Below are positions 27,698 through 36,277 of a DNA stretch of 64,000 bases, piece after piece (position 1 is the first letter of the stretch; each line of letters starts with the position of its first letter). The translations under genes were made by a program, and so were the position numbers. The DNA lies in contig NZ_NRRB01000003.1 of the NCBI RefSeq assembly GCF_002282895.1, forward strand, positions 62,001 through 126,000, read 5' to 3'. This DNA is from Paraferrimonas haliotis. GTDB taxonomy: Bacteria; Pseudomonadota; Gammaproteobacteria; Enterobacterales; Shewanellaceae. Under the pieces are notes generated by a model. That model made no database searches. It saw nothing but the letters and a program-made list of their open reading frames with translations, and was not told the DNA's origin.

Positions 27698-27913
27698 TTA
27701 AGGTTTTGTAATTATTAATTCCAAGCCATGTGGCTTGCTTGTTTGAGTATATGGAATCTGCTTTTTTGTTAACAGGCGGGGAACATCCTGACACGAACCT
27801 GGGTCTGACAATAGTACGGTAATGTGTTCACCCGAGCTCATGCTCTTGAGCCTCAGCTTAACGGTTATTAACGGAATTGGGCAGGATTCTGATGTTAAAT
27901 CCAATGGTTCCAT
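27698..27913 (-). CDS. TusA-like sulfurtransferase
   Basis: A 71-residue protein of the SirA/TusA fold, with the redox cysteine C11 in the CPIP motif (CPxP) and the typical LSDPGSCQDVPRLL stretch. TusA-family proteins relay sulfur as a persulfide, for example to tRNA thiolation or other acceptors. The ATG at 27913 (MEPLDLTSES) has GAGAA upstream and fits the family; the upstream in-frame codon at 27970 would add an unrelated 19 residues. It lies 19 bases before perM on the same strand. Which acceptor it serves is unknown; canonical tusA may be elsewhere. Confidence 0.85.
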   Translation of the reverse strand: MEPLDLTSESCPIPLITVKLRLKSMSSGEHITVLLSDPGSCQDVPRLLTKKQIPYTQTSKPHGLELIITKP

Positions 27914-28057
27914 GGTGTTCTCAATGCCTGATAATGTCGCTATTATCGAATGGAATGGCAAAAACCTCAACCGTTACACTTAAGTCGTCTAAGAAAGTCT
28001 AGCCCCGCCTAGGCGGTTAGCGTTACACTGTAGGGATATAAGAAGAGAATTAATGAC

Positions 28058-29524
28058 TTGAAAAAATTTCCAATAGCTAAGTTAGCTAAAAGTGCTTTAG
28101 GGTGTTTAGTAGGGCTCTCCCTCAGTGGCGGTGTGGTAGCCAACTTCAAAGCCAGTGATCTCCCAGATTTAGGCACCGCAGCGGTAAACACCCTAACCAT
28201 TGAAAAAGAAATGCATGTCGGTGATGCCTACATGCGAGTCATTCGTGGCTCGGCTCCGGTGGTTTCAGACCCGGTATTAAATCAGTACCTCACCGAGCTT
28301 GGGGATAAGTTAGTCAGTCACGCCCACAACGTAAGAACCCCATTCACCTTCTTTTTGTTGCGCCAAGATGACATTAACGCCTTCGCCTTTTTCGGTGGCC
28401 ACATTGGTATTCATACCGGCTTATTCTTAAATGCCGACAACGAAGCGCAGCTTGCTTCGGTAGTTGCCCACGAGATTACCCACGTAACTCAACGCCACTT
28501 AGCCCGTTCCATGGAGGCCGCCAATAAAACCGGACCGGCAGCGATGGTGGGCATGCTTGGTGCGATTTTATTAACCATTGCCGCACCGCAAGCCGGTATG
28601 GCGGCACTTGCCACCACCCAAGCGCTGGCAACTCAAAGTAAAATTAACTACACCCGTGCTCACGAGAAAGAGGCGGATCGGATTGGCATGTCGTTGATGG
28701 TGGAAGCGGGGTTTGACCCTCAAGGCGCTCCGGATTTCTTTCAAAAGCTGGCTGCCCGCTATCGCTACTCAAGCAAGCCGCCGCAAATGCTGCTCACTCA
28801 CCCATTACCTGAGTCTCGAATCACTGAAGCGAGAAACCGTGCCGCTAATTATCCTAAGCGGCGCTACAAGAATAACCTTGATTACCACTTGGCACGTTCG
28901 CGCATTTGGGTGCGATTTTCCCCAATTAGCCCCAAATCGGCGTTAGCCAAATACAACAAAGAACTGCGCACAAACAAGTATATTTTTGAAGAGTCTGCAC
29001 AATACGGTAAAGCCTTGGCGTTGTTTAGCTTAAAACGCTATCAAGAATCCTCTGAGGTGCTTGATGCGTTACTGGCAAAAGACAAGAACAACCCCTTTTA
29101 CATCGACCTAAAAACGGACTTGTTAATCGAGACCGATAACACCGATGAAGCCATTGAGTTACTGCAAAGTCGGTTGAAGCTCTCACCCACGAACCCAGTG
29201 CTGCTGGCCAACTTAGCCAATGCTTTTTTAGAAGCTAAACAACCAGAGAAAGCCATCTCAGAACTGCAAACCTTAGCGTTTCTAGATAAGCAAAGCACCC
29301 TGCCCTATCAGCTTATGACCGAAGCCTATCGGCAACTGGGAGACAAGACCAATCGCCACTTAGCACAAGCGGAGCTGATGGCGTTATCGGCCAATTATGA
29401 CGGTGCCATTGATCAGCTAAATTACGCCTATCAATTAACCCGAAATCAACCGCTGGAAACCGCCAGAATTGAAGCGCGGTTACGCCAATTTAGAAAAGCA
29501 AAAAGTGACTTTGAAGAGCTATAA
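28058..29524 (+). CDS. bepA: Periplasmic M48 metalloprotease/chaperone BepA
   Basis: BepA surveys outer-membrane beta-barrel assembly, degrading stalled LptD and similar clients. Zinc motif H138-E139-xx-H142 (VVAHEITHVTQRH) with the downstream glutamate in HEKEADRIGM. Residues about 300-485 are TPR repeats that dock on BAM. A signal-like hydrophobic N-terminus (AKSALGCLVGLSLSGGVVA) is present. The start appears to be TTG at 28058, since the nearby ATG at 28053 reads into a stop after two codons. arsC (yfgD) follows, as in E. coli. Confidence 0.92.
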   Translation: MKKFPIAKLAKSALGCLVGLSLSGGVVANFKASDLPDLGTAAVNTLTIEKEMHVGDAYMRVIRGSAPVVSDPVLNQYLTELGDKLVSHAHNVRTPFTFFLLRQDDINAFAFFGGHIGIHTGLFLNADNEAQLASVVAHEITHVTQRHLARSMEAANKTGPAAMVGMLGAILLTIAAPQAGMAALATTQALATQSKINYTRAHEKEADRIGMSLMVEAGFDPQGAPDFFQKLAARYRYSSKPPQMLLTHPLPESRITEARNRAANYPKRRYKNNLDYHLARSRIWVRFSPISPKSALAKYNKELRTNKYIFEESAQYGKALALFSLKRYQESSEVLDALLAKDKNNPFYIDLKTDLLIETDNTDEAIELLQSRLKLSPTNPVLLANLANAFLEAKQPEKAISELQTLAFLDKQSTLPYQLMTEAYRQLGDKTNRHLAQAELMALSANYDGAIDQLNYAYQLTRNQPLETARIEARLRQFRKAKSDFEEL

Positions 29525-29561
29525 CTAAGACTTTGAAGAACAATAATAAAAAGGAATCACA

Positions 29562-29921
29562 ATGACCACGGTTACTATCTATCACAACCCTCGTTGTTCT
29601 AAGAGTCGTCAAAGCTTGGCGATAGTTGAGCAATTAAGCGATGATATTGAGATTATTGAATACCTTAAAACGCCCCCCACAGCTGCCACCATTGGCTCAC
29701 TGTTGACCATGCTCGACATAAATGCACGAGCGCTGATGCGCACCAAAGAGTCTGAATATAAAGAACAATCCTTAGCCGAAGTCACTGATGAAGAGCAGTT
29801 AATTCAGGCCATGGTAAACACGCCTAAATTGATCGAACGCCCGATTGTTGTCGTTAATAATAAAGCGGTTATTGGTCGTCCTCCTGAGCAGGTTCAGGCA
29901 CTGCTGGAGCAAGAGCTATGA
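29562..29921 (+). CDS. arsC: ArsC-family arsenate reductase, YfgD-like
   Basis: A 119-residue thioredoxin-fold enzyme with the ArsC signature IYHNPRCSKSRQSL (catalytic C12) and the arginine in LMRTKESEYKEQ. The conserved LIERPIVVVNNKAVIGRP follows. The family reduces arsenate with glutaredoxin. The bepA-linked copy (YfgD type) is chromosomal housekeeping and is not accompanied by arsenic exporters here, so a different physiological substrate is possible. It overlaps the next gene by four bases (ATGA). Confidence 0.9.
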   Translation: MTTVTIYHNPRCSKSRQSLAIVEQLSDDIEIIEYLKTPPTAATIGSLLTMLDINARALMRTKESEYKEQSLAEVTDEEQLIQAMVNTPKLIERPIVVVNNKAVIGRPPEQVQALLEQEL

Positions 29922-30292
29922 GCAGTTTGAGCCTGATGCGATTGTGTCGTATCGGCTATTTGGCCTTTTGCGCGTTAGTCATGGGCTATTTTGTAAGCCG
30001 CAGCGATTACTCTTGGGTGTTTATTGCGTTGTTTATAGCCCCTTTGCTGCTGCCGCTTAAAGGCATCATTGAAGGAAAGCCCTACACCTACGCCTGGTGT
30101 GGCTTTATTCTAAGTCTTTACTTGTGCCATGGCTTAACGTTAGCCGTTGTCTCGAGTGACCTGCGTGTCTTCGCCATTATTGAGTCGGTTATGGCGCTAA
30201 TATTGATTGCCGCTATGAGCTATTTCGCGCGAATGCGAGTACGAGAGTTAGGCATTTCATTGAAACAAATAAAAGCGAATCAACAAGCTTAA
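29918..30292 (+). CDS. DUF2069 membrane protein
   Basis: A 124-residue inner-membrane protein with four hydrophobic helices (residues about 8-25, 28-45, 57-78, 83-105) and the DUF2069 hallmarks LLLPLKGIIEGKPYTYAWCGFILSLY split across helices two and three. Function unknown. Its ATG lies inside the end of arsC (ATGA overlap), so the two are translationally coupled. Confidence 0.82.
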   Translation: MSSLSLMRLCRIGYLAFCALVMGYFVSRSDYSWVFIALFIAPLLLPLKGIIEGKPYTYAWCGFILSLYLCHGLTLAVVSSDLRVFAIIESVMALILIAAMSYFARMRVRELGISLKQIKANQQA

Positions 30293-30326
30293 GACTGCTC
30301 ATTAAGGGTAGCAATCGGAGGTAAGT

Positions 30327-32189
30327 ATGAAAAACCACATTATTGCAGCGCTATCAATTTGGCTACTGAGTGCCTGCGGTGGCTCAGACGACGGCGACGC
30401 CGTTCAGCCTCCGATTAATGACAACGATCAAATTGAATTTATTGGGGAAACCTCGGGGAATCTGGGCCAGTCACTGGCTATTTGGGCATCGGTTGAAGGG
30501 CAATTGAGCCGTAACTTAAGCTACCAATGGCGTCAAACCGCCGGTCCACAGACATTTATTGCGGATCCCAAAAGCCCTATTGCAGCGGCAACCTTTAACC
30601 AAACTGGCAACTATGGTTTTGAAGTCACCATAACCGACACCAGTGGTAATCGCATAACCGACGAGGTGATGGTATCGATTAATAACGACGCTCAGAGCAT
30701 CAATGTTAATCGTGACCACATGGTGGCTCAAGGCAACAAGGTGTCGTTGAGACTGTATAGCGATGCCCTGCCAAGCAACGTCACCTGGCAACAAACCGGT
30801 GGCCCTTCGGTGGATCTGCTGTTAAATGCTGACCAAACCCTCGCCACCTTTGATGCCCCTGATGTTACCAGCGATACGCTATTAAGCTTCTCGGTTTCGG
30901 CACAAGTAAACGGCACCACCAGTGAAGATAGCGTACACACGTTAGTGACCGCGGAGCAAGGCATTACCACACCTTATCAAGTATTCGAGGATAGAGTGGC
31001 GCGCGTATATGCCTACAAGCAAGACTCTCCCTACGCCGCCAATTTACCCCGCTGCATCTACTCGAACCAAATTCCAGAAGGGTTTTGTAACATTGAAGAT
31101 ATTCCGCTGATTGGAAACGGTCAAAGCGCGCCAAGCCTTGACGACATTATGGACAAAGTGATTGTTAGCCATGATTGGATGGGAGAAAACTTCGAAGCCT
31201 TTTTAACCAATTATGACAGTAGTGGCGATCTAAAGCGCTTGCTCGGGGCCACCAGTGCAATCGTTATCAGCTATGATGTACGGCCGTCATTTTACTGGCC
31301 TGGAACCGCGGCAATTCACCTCGACCCGGAAGACCTATGGCTGACACCAGAGCAGCGAGATACCATTAACGAAGCGCCAGACTATCGAGCAGATTTTGGT
31401 AACGAGCTGCAGTTCCTGATGATTTGGCGATACGTAAAAGGTCAGGATTACGCCTCACGTTTTCGCCCAAGAGAAGCCCGAAGCAGTCGTGCGATGGCTG
31501 AGCTAGAGCCCGATTTAGCGTCGTTGCTTTACCACGAATTAGCTCATGCCAACGACTATTTGCCACCCTCTGTCCACGCCTCGATTCAAGGGCCCAGTTT
31601 GTGGGACGACATCGCTAGACGCTTAAATAACGGCACCATCATTTCTGATCAAATCAGCCGCGACTACCCTCTTGCCAGTCAGCAAATGCTCGATTTAGCC
31701 GCGGTTCGGTTTGCAGGACAAAGCCCCAATGCAACCCAAAAAGCGTATCAGCCCAGTGACGTTACTTCCTTCTTTGAACCGGACTCAGCCACGGATTTCT
31801 ACAGTTACTCCAGCACCCGTGAAGATACGGCCATGATGTTTGAGGAAGCCATGATGGCCCATCGCTACAACATTCGCCGAGACGTTGCCGTTACCAATTC
31901 ACCGGAAGTAATTAACAGTGCCACCGTCATTGTCGATTGGGGACAACGAGGCCGAGTTGGTGAAGATAAAATGCAACAGCGAGCCAGCGCCACCATTGCC
32001 GCTTTTTTACCGAATCTTGATGCCAATGCTGTGATTGCCGGACTTGCGGATCCGGTGCCGATGCGCAGTGGCGACAGCTGGATTGATAATTTGAATTTGT
32101 CCGGCGTAAGCTCGAACGCTCGCCAGTTGTCGAGCCGCATGACGCCGCCGTTAGAATGGGAGCCAAGGATCCAAGTCGGCCGTCACTAA
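30327..32189 (+). CDS. Lipoprotein with Ig/PKD-like modules and a HELAH zinc-protease motif
   Basis: A 620-residue lipoprotein: the signal peptide ends with lipobox LLSAC (C17). Residues about 35-115 (LSYQWRQTAGPQ, then TGNYGFEVTITDTSG) and 118-205 (VTWQQTGGPSVDL) are PKD/Ig-like beta modules. The remainder is a unique C-terminal domain with HELAH at residues 403-407 (LLYHELAHANDY), an HExxH zinc-binding motif. A downstream acidic helix FEEAMMAHRYN near residue 505 could supply a third ligand. I do not recognise the family. A surface or periplasmic metallopeptidase is a reasonable inference but unproven. It is preceded by a good Shine-Dalgarno and followed by a terminator, so it is monocistronic. 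Confidence 0.7.
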   Translation: MKNHIIAALSIWLLSACGGSDDGDAVQPPINDNDQIEFIGETSGNLGQSLAIWASVEGQLSRNLSYQWRQTAGPQTFIADPKSPIAAATFNQTGNYGFEVTITDTSGNRITDEVMVSINNDAQSINVNRDHMVAQGNKVSLRLYSDALPSNVTWQQTGGPSVDLLLNADQTLATFDAPDVTSDTLLSFSVSAQVNGTTSEDSVHTLVTAEQGITTPYQVFEDRVARVYAYKQDSPYAANLPRCIYSNQIPEGFCNIEDIPLIGNGQSAPSLDDIMDKVIVSHDWMGENFEAFLTNYDSSGDLKRLLGATSAIVISYDVRPSFYWPGTAAIHLDPEDLWLTPEQRDTINEAPDYRADFGNELQFLMIWRYVKGQDYASRFRPREARSSRAMAELEPDLASLLYHELAHANDYLPPSVHASIQGPSLWDDIARRLNNGTIISDQISRDYPLASQQMLDLAAVRFAGQSPNATQKAYQPSDVTSFFEPDSATDFYSYSSTREDTAMMFEEAMMAHRYNIRRDVAVTNSPEVINSATVIVDWGQRGRVGEDKMQQRASATIAAFLPNLDANAVIAGLADPVPMRSGDSWIDNLNLSGVSSNARQLSSRMTPPLEWEPRIQVGRH

Positions 32190-32212
32190 CCCTTACTCGC
32201 CTAACACGGTTT

Positions 32213-32244
32213 AATAGCGTCTCAGTTGAGGCGCTATTTTTTTT
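32213..32244 (+). terminator. Terminator after the HELAH lipoprotein gene
   Basis: AATAGCG, CTCA, a GT loop, TGAG and CGCTATT pair with one T·G wobble, followed by eight T residues, 24 bases after the stop. Confidence 0.88.
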
Positions 32245-32346
32245 GCGAAACCTCAGCGAAACACTAGCCTCTCACCAACTTTACTTGTTAGATTAACAGA
32301 ATAAAAACAACAACAGCGATATCGCAACATACCGGTGAGGCGTCAG

Positions 32347-33366
32347 ATGTATTGCAGTATTTTTTCAAGGCACGGTTTTTCTAAACTCACTTTTGCGGCG
32401 TTAGCTTGGGGACTGTCAGCTGCTGCCATAGCCCAAGTGACTGAAAATATTGACGCCACCATCCAAAGTGATTTAGCCGGCGATCTCGCGCTCGCCAGCT
32501 TAGTCCACGATAAAGATACCCTAAGCCTTGGCTTTAAAAGCTTCGACCCCAACCGCTATTTACCCATTGATGACGACAACATCGGCTCCGCCGAGTCCAT
32601 TCAATTACAAAGTGAACTGACCACTATTACCTTGCCCTACACTTGGGAGCTGTCCAATGAAGGCCTGGGCTTTACGCCCTATTTGAACGGTCGCCTAGGC
32701 TTACTGGAGCGACGCAATAACGTTGCCTTGTTTGATGACACTAACATTCCAAAAGATCGCCGCCGAATCAGCATTTACAGTGGTTATTTTGGCGGTGGAG
32801 GCATTTGGCAGGTTTCAGACAGTTGGAGTATTGACGCCTCTCTGGGCGCTTTTTATCAACGCTATGAAAATGTCTACCGCTATGGTTCAGACGCCAGTGA
32901 AGCCTTTAAGCCCATTATTGATGGCTATATCGCTAATTTCGATTTAAACGTATGGCAGTTAAATCCTGCCATAAGTGCGCAATACGATTTCACTTGGAAC
33001 GACAACCTGTTGCAATATCGCAGCCGTCTCAGTTATAACCGCGGCCGCAGCTTTGACACAGACCTAGATGCCCACGACTTCACCATTAATAGTGCTTCGT
33101 GGCGTAACAGCCTGTTTTATTTCCACCCCTTTGGTGACGTGTTAGGGTTGCCGTCTACCGGCATTGTAGGCTTATCTAGAATCGATCTTAAAGGCGACGT
33201 AAGTCGCAGTCTCGATACCGGCGCCTTTTATGAGTTGCATTTAGACTACCGAGTCGACATTAAACCCTATGGCTTTGACCTGTTCGACAACCTCACCTTT
33301 GGCTTGCTCATTAACTATGGCTCTAGCTTAAAAGGGGCCAGCTTAACCTTTAGCTTTAACGACTAA
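32347..33366 (+). CDS. Outer-membrane beta-barrel protein (solitary autotransporter-like barrel)
   Basis: A 339-residue protein with a signal peptide (LTFAALAWGLSAAAIAQ, cleavage near residue 29) and an alternating amphipathic strand pattern throughout. It ends in a C-terminal aromatic strand, LTFSFND. The layout resembles the solitary autotransporter-like barrel domain (Omp_AT) found in marine gammaproteobacteria, which has no passenger. The ATG at 32347 has GAGG six bases upstream and is preferred to the GTG at 32335. Function unknown. Its stop codon overlaps the stop of the convergent flavoprotein gene. Confidence 0.65.
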   Translation: MYCSIFSRHGFSKLTFAALAWGLSAAAIAQVTENIDATIQSDLAGDLALASLVHDKDTLSLGFKSFDPNRYLPIDDDNIGSAESIQLQSELTTITLPYTWELSNEGLGFTPYLNGRLGLLERRNNVALFDDTNIPKDRRRISIYSGYFGGGGIWQVSDSWSIDASLGAFYQRYENVYRYGSDASEAFKPIIDGYIANFDLNVWQLNPAISAQYDFTWNDNLLQYRSRLSYNRGRSFDTDLDAHDFTINSASWRNSLFYFHPFGDVLGLPSTGIVGLSRIDLKGDVSRSLDTGAFYELHLDYRVDIKPYGFDLFDNLTFGLLINYGSSLKGASLTFSFND

Positions 33367-34973
33367 CCTATAATGTGCTTTGCCGCCTGCCTTGCGGTCA
33401 GTATGCAACTGGACAAAAAGGTACCTTCAAGGGAGCGGCGTCCACTGATGCCGCCACCGCCAAAACCGGCCGCCTCTCCAACACTGTAAAGGCCCGGTAT
33501 TGGTGTTTGGCCATCATCAAGCACCTGACTTTGCAAATTGGTTTGTATACCCCCTAAACTTTTACGACTGATAAAGCGCAGACGTATGGCAATTAAAGGC
33601 CCGTTCTTAGGGATTTGAATGGGGCTAGGTTTGCACGTACGTAAACGATCGGGGCGCCACTGTCGAGCGTGATTAATTCGACGAATCTGATCGTCATTTT
33701 GAAGCGCCGGCTTGGCGGCCAACTGTGCATCGAATGCATCTAACTGCTGCTGCAACACGTGTGCCTTAATGGCGTTATTACCTGTCAGCTGATTCATTTT
33801 ATCGGTTAATTCACTCACGCTATCGGCGCAAATAAAGTCGTCAGATTCCTCCAACATTTGTTGAATGAGCTGTTGATTACCAAACAGCACATCCCGGAAA
33901 AAAGATAATTTACGCTTATCTCGAATGTTGGGGTTGTGCTCGGATCCAGAAATGGCTAATTCTTTCATGGCAATGCGCTTATTTAATACGTGCCACGTGT
34001 AGCCGTAGGGTTGTTCATTAACCTGTCGACATAAATCGTTGGTATCAAATCCGGTTATCAATGGCATGGGGCCTATTCGTTCTCCCAAGGCATTAACCCA
34101 CAACGCAGACTTACAAGGAATGAGACTTAAACCATGCCCTGGAAAATGGGGCTTTGGATGGGCAATACCCGCGGCATAATTCCACATTTTATCCAGGTGG
34201 GTTAACTGCCCTCCTAACCGACTTACTTCGTCATGCACTTGGCCATCGGCATCGGGGCTGGCACCGTTTAAAATATCCGCCGGCATTGGCCCTTGATCTT
34301 TAGGCCAGTTTTGTTGCACTCGCTCAACCGAGCCGTTGATACCGCCACTAGCCACAACGAGATTCTTTGCCTTTACCCGGTAGGTTTCACCGTCATCGGG
34401 TTCAATAAGACACTGAAAGCCGTCATCAAGCTGTTCTATAGTGCTGGCTTGGCAAGCAAACCTTAGGCTCACTAACGTTTGAAATTTTGGCTGGCACAGT
34501 TCCTCTAATAAGCCTTCCACCAGCCCTTGACCGGTTCCCCACAAAACGTGATACCTCGGCAAGCTGTTACCGTCGCCGTGTAAGCCACGCTCAACCCAGT
34601 TAACCGCGGGCATGAATTCAAAGCCCTTTTTCTTTAGCCATTGATACACCATGTCGTTGCTGTGGTTTACGTAGAAGTCGGCCCAAGCTTTTGGCCAAAA
34701 ATCACTTTGGGAAAAACCGGCAAATGAGCGCCAATCAGCCAACGCTCGCTGCGGAGTATCGCTGATGCCCATTCGCTGTTGCAACTCGGTGCCCACCAGC
34801 GCCATGCCGCCAAAAGCCCACCGAGCTAGGCCGCCACTTTGACTGGCCTGTTGCTTCTCCACCAACATTACTTGCCGTCCCGCCTGAACTAACTCCAGTG
34901 CGGTCACGATACCTGCGATACCACCGCCAATGATTAACGTTTCGGTTTCTAACGTGGTATTTAATTTCTGCAT
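33363..34973 (-). CDS. FAD-dependent dehydrogenase (fumarate reductase/KstD-like flavoprotein)
   Basis: A 536-residue flavoprotein. The N-terminal Rossmann motif is LIIGGGIAGIVTALELVQAGRQVMLVEK in two parts, with GGGIAG near residues 16-21 and the ribose-binding E near 40. SGGLARWAFGGMA follows. The C-terminus has the second FAD contact GLYSVGEAAGFGGGGISG. It is the FAD-binding dehydrogenase type related to 3-ketosteroid dehydrogenases and fumarate reductase subunits. No signal peptide is seen, so it is likely cytosolic. The substrate is not deducible, and the neighbours give no pathway clue. Confidence 0.85.
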   Translation of the reverse strand: MQKLNTTLETETLIIGGGIAGIVTALELVQAGRQVMLVEKQQASQSGGLARWAFGGMALVGTELQQRMGISDTPQRALADWRSFAGFSQSDFWPKAWADFYVNHSNDMVYQWLKKKGFEFMPAVNWVERGLHGDGNSLPRYHVLWGTGQGLVEGLLEELCQPKFQTLVSLRFACQASTIEQLDDGFQCLIEPDDGETYRVKAKNLVVASGGINGSVERVQQNWPKDQGPMPADILNGASPDADGQVHDEVSRLGGQLTHLDKMWNYAAGIAHPKPHFPGHGLSLIPCKSALWVNALGERIGPMPLITGFDTNDLCRQVNEQPYGYTWHVLNKRIAMKELAISGSEHNPNIRDKRKLSFFRDVLFGNQQLIQQMLEESDDFICADSVSELTDKMNQLTGNNAIKAHVLQQQLDAFDAQLAAKPALQNDDQIRRINHARQWRPDRLRTCKPSPIQIPKNGPLIAIRLRFISRKSLGGIQTNLQSQVLDDGQTPIPGLYSVGEAAGFGGGGISGRRSLEGTFLSSCILTARQAAKHIIG

Positions 34974-35031
34974 GAAAAGCGAACGTCCTTATTGATCATG
35001 ACTAACAGATTAACAGCTCGCAACGCCCTTG

Positions 35032-35817
35032 TTAACGCTCGTTAAGCCATGCAAGCCAATCTTTTTCAAAGGTAAGCATTTGCTGATGTCGCTTGGACTC
35101 TTGATGCTGTGCCCATTCTTGTTGAGTCAACATAGGGCCGCAGCGGCACAGGCTACAAAAACGAGCGCCAGCATAGCGATTTGCTGTCACCTGCTTTGCC
35201 AGCAATGGCGATGGTTTGGCGGCAAAATAGTAGCTTTTAGCCAGAGTCTTTTTGACAAATTTATCTCGGTCTACGTTCCGAATTCGGTAATTTGGGAAGG
35301 CATCAAGGTCAAAGTTTAACCAACCAAGATACGGCATCGACAACCCATGATTAAGACTACCTTCAATGTTCCAATGACAATAAGGCTTTACATCTTTGGA
35401 AGTAATAATGGCCACCATCGGGCCATTAGGATCGAGAAAATACTGCTTAGAATGACGCAAAAAGTGGTGCAAGAGCTGCCGGTTCAGCAAGTTGCTACTG
35501 TACTGATGTGATGTCAATTTGCGCCGACTGGCCTGAGCGGTAATCAGTGGGAACTGAAATATCACCGCATCGAAGCGCCCCTGCAGTGTTTTTGGAAATT
35601 GTTCAGGCTTGTTGATATCAAGCCCCGGGTAATACTCTTGTTTATTCTCCTTGAAATACTGAGTGTACTGATGGCGGTATTTAGCTATGACTTCTGACTC
35701 TGAATCTAAGCTCGATGCCACAACGGTGGCGACGCTTTGTTGCTGAGCTAAACAGTAGCTAAAGGACAAATCTCCGTCGCCTATGGTAAGCACACGCCAA
35801 TGGGGTTCTAAAAACAT
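35032..35817 (-). CDS. BMT5-like SAM methyltransferase domain with C-terminal U1/matrin-type C2H2 zinc finger
   Basis: A 261-residue protein with two parts. Residues about 8-200 match the Rossmann-like BMT5 domain (DUF2431), known in eukaryotes as a 25S rRNA uridine-N3 methyltransferase: VLTIGDGDLSFS (residues 9-20), SSLDSE, then FDAVIFQFPLI near residue 82 and NLLNRQLLHHFL. Residues 218-250 form a finger with C221, C224, H238 and H244 (CxxC-x13-HxxxxxH, ending ESKRHQQML). That matches the U1/matrin/JAZ class that binds RNA. Substrate RNA is unknown; an RNA methyltransferase is the inference. It is divergent from the monooxygenase gene. Confidence 0.78.
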   Translation of the reverse strand: MFLEPHWRVLTIGDGDLSFSYCLAQQQSVATVVASSLDSESEVIAKYRHQYTQYFKENKQEYYPGLDINKPEQFPKTLQGRFDAVIFQFPLITAQASRRKLTSHQYSSNLLNRQLLHHFLRHSKQYFLDPNGPMVAIITSKDVKPYCHWNIEGSLNHGLSMPYLGWLNFDLDAFPNYRIRNVDRDKFVKKTLAKSYYFAAKPSPLLAKQVTANRYAGARFCSLCRCGPMLTQQEWAQHQESKRHQQMLTFEKDWLAWLNER

Positions 35818-35829
35818 AACACTCTTTAT

Positions 35830-35871
35830 TCAAAAATATTTTGATAATAAATCAATATTTACCCTATTTAT
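35830..35871. promoter_or_regulatory. Composite operator, copy A (shared with 46701-46742)
   Basis: The dyad TCAAAAATATTTTGA (6-bp arms, 3-base spacer) at 35830-35844 is followed 29 bases from its start by TTACCCTATTTAT (35859-35871). The same two blocks recur with identical spacing in front of the LysR/dehydrogenase pair at 46.7 kb. TATTTAT could be a -10 element for the plus-strand gene at 35922, which would put the dyad over its -35 region. Confidence 0.6.
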
Positions 35872-35921
35872 TAGAGAAAGCTAAGGATCTACCATAGCAA
35901 CATCGAAATAAGGAGCTAACC

Positions 35922-36212
35922 ATGACACAGTTAACCATAGTAGCCAACATTGTTGCCAAGCAAGACAAGATCGACTTGGTTAAGCAAGCGTTAATCAAAC
36001 TCATCGACGTTACCCGTGAAGAACAAGGTTGCATCAACTACGACCTTCATCAGGACAACGAGAGTCCTGAGCATTTCATGTTCTACGAAAATTGGCAGTC
36101 TCGAGCACTGTGGCAACAACACATGAACAACAAGCACTTAGCGGAATACATGGCCACCACTGAAGGGGCTGTAGAAAGCTTCACCCTCAATGAAATGACA
36201 CATATCGGCTAA
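35922..36212 (+). CDS. Antibiotic-biosynthesis monooxygenase-family protein (YgiN-like)
   Basis: A 96-residue dimeric alpha/beta-barrel (ABM) protein. Visible family features are the N-terminal LTIVANIVAK strand, TREEQGCINYDLHQDNESPEHFMFYENW in two consecutive segments, and WQQHMNNKHLAEYM. Relatives include the quinol monooxygenase YgiN. AAGGAG precedes the ATG. A nitroreductase gene follows after 65 bases, suggesting a two-gene redox unit. The upstream region carries the operator shared with the LysR/dehydrogenase locus. Actual substrate unknown. Confidence 0.85.
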   Translation: MTQLTIVANIVAKQDKIDLVKQALIKLIDVTREEQGCINYDLHQDNESPEHFMFYENWQSRALWQQHMNNKHLAEYMATTEGAVESFTLNEMTHIG

Positions 36213-36277
36213 CAAGTTACACACAGATGCAGGCCACGCTCTGTACACTGTCATCAATCACAAATTTGGAGCATATT

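Noticed and set aside
29562-29921. Arsenic resistance operon
   Set aside because: Only the YfgD-type reductase is present, next to bepA as in E. coli, with no arsB, acr3 or arsR.
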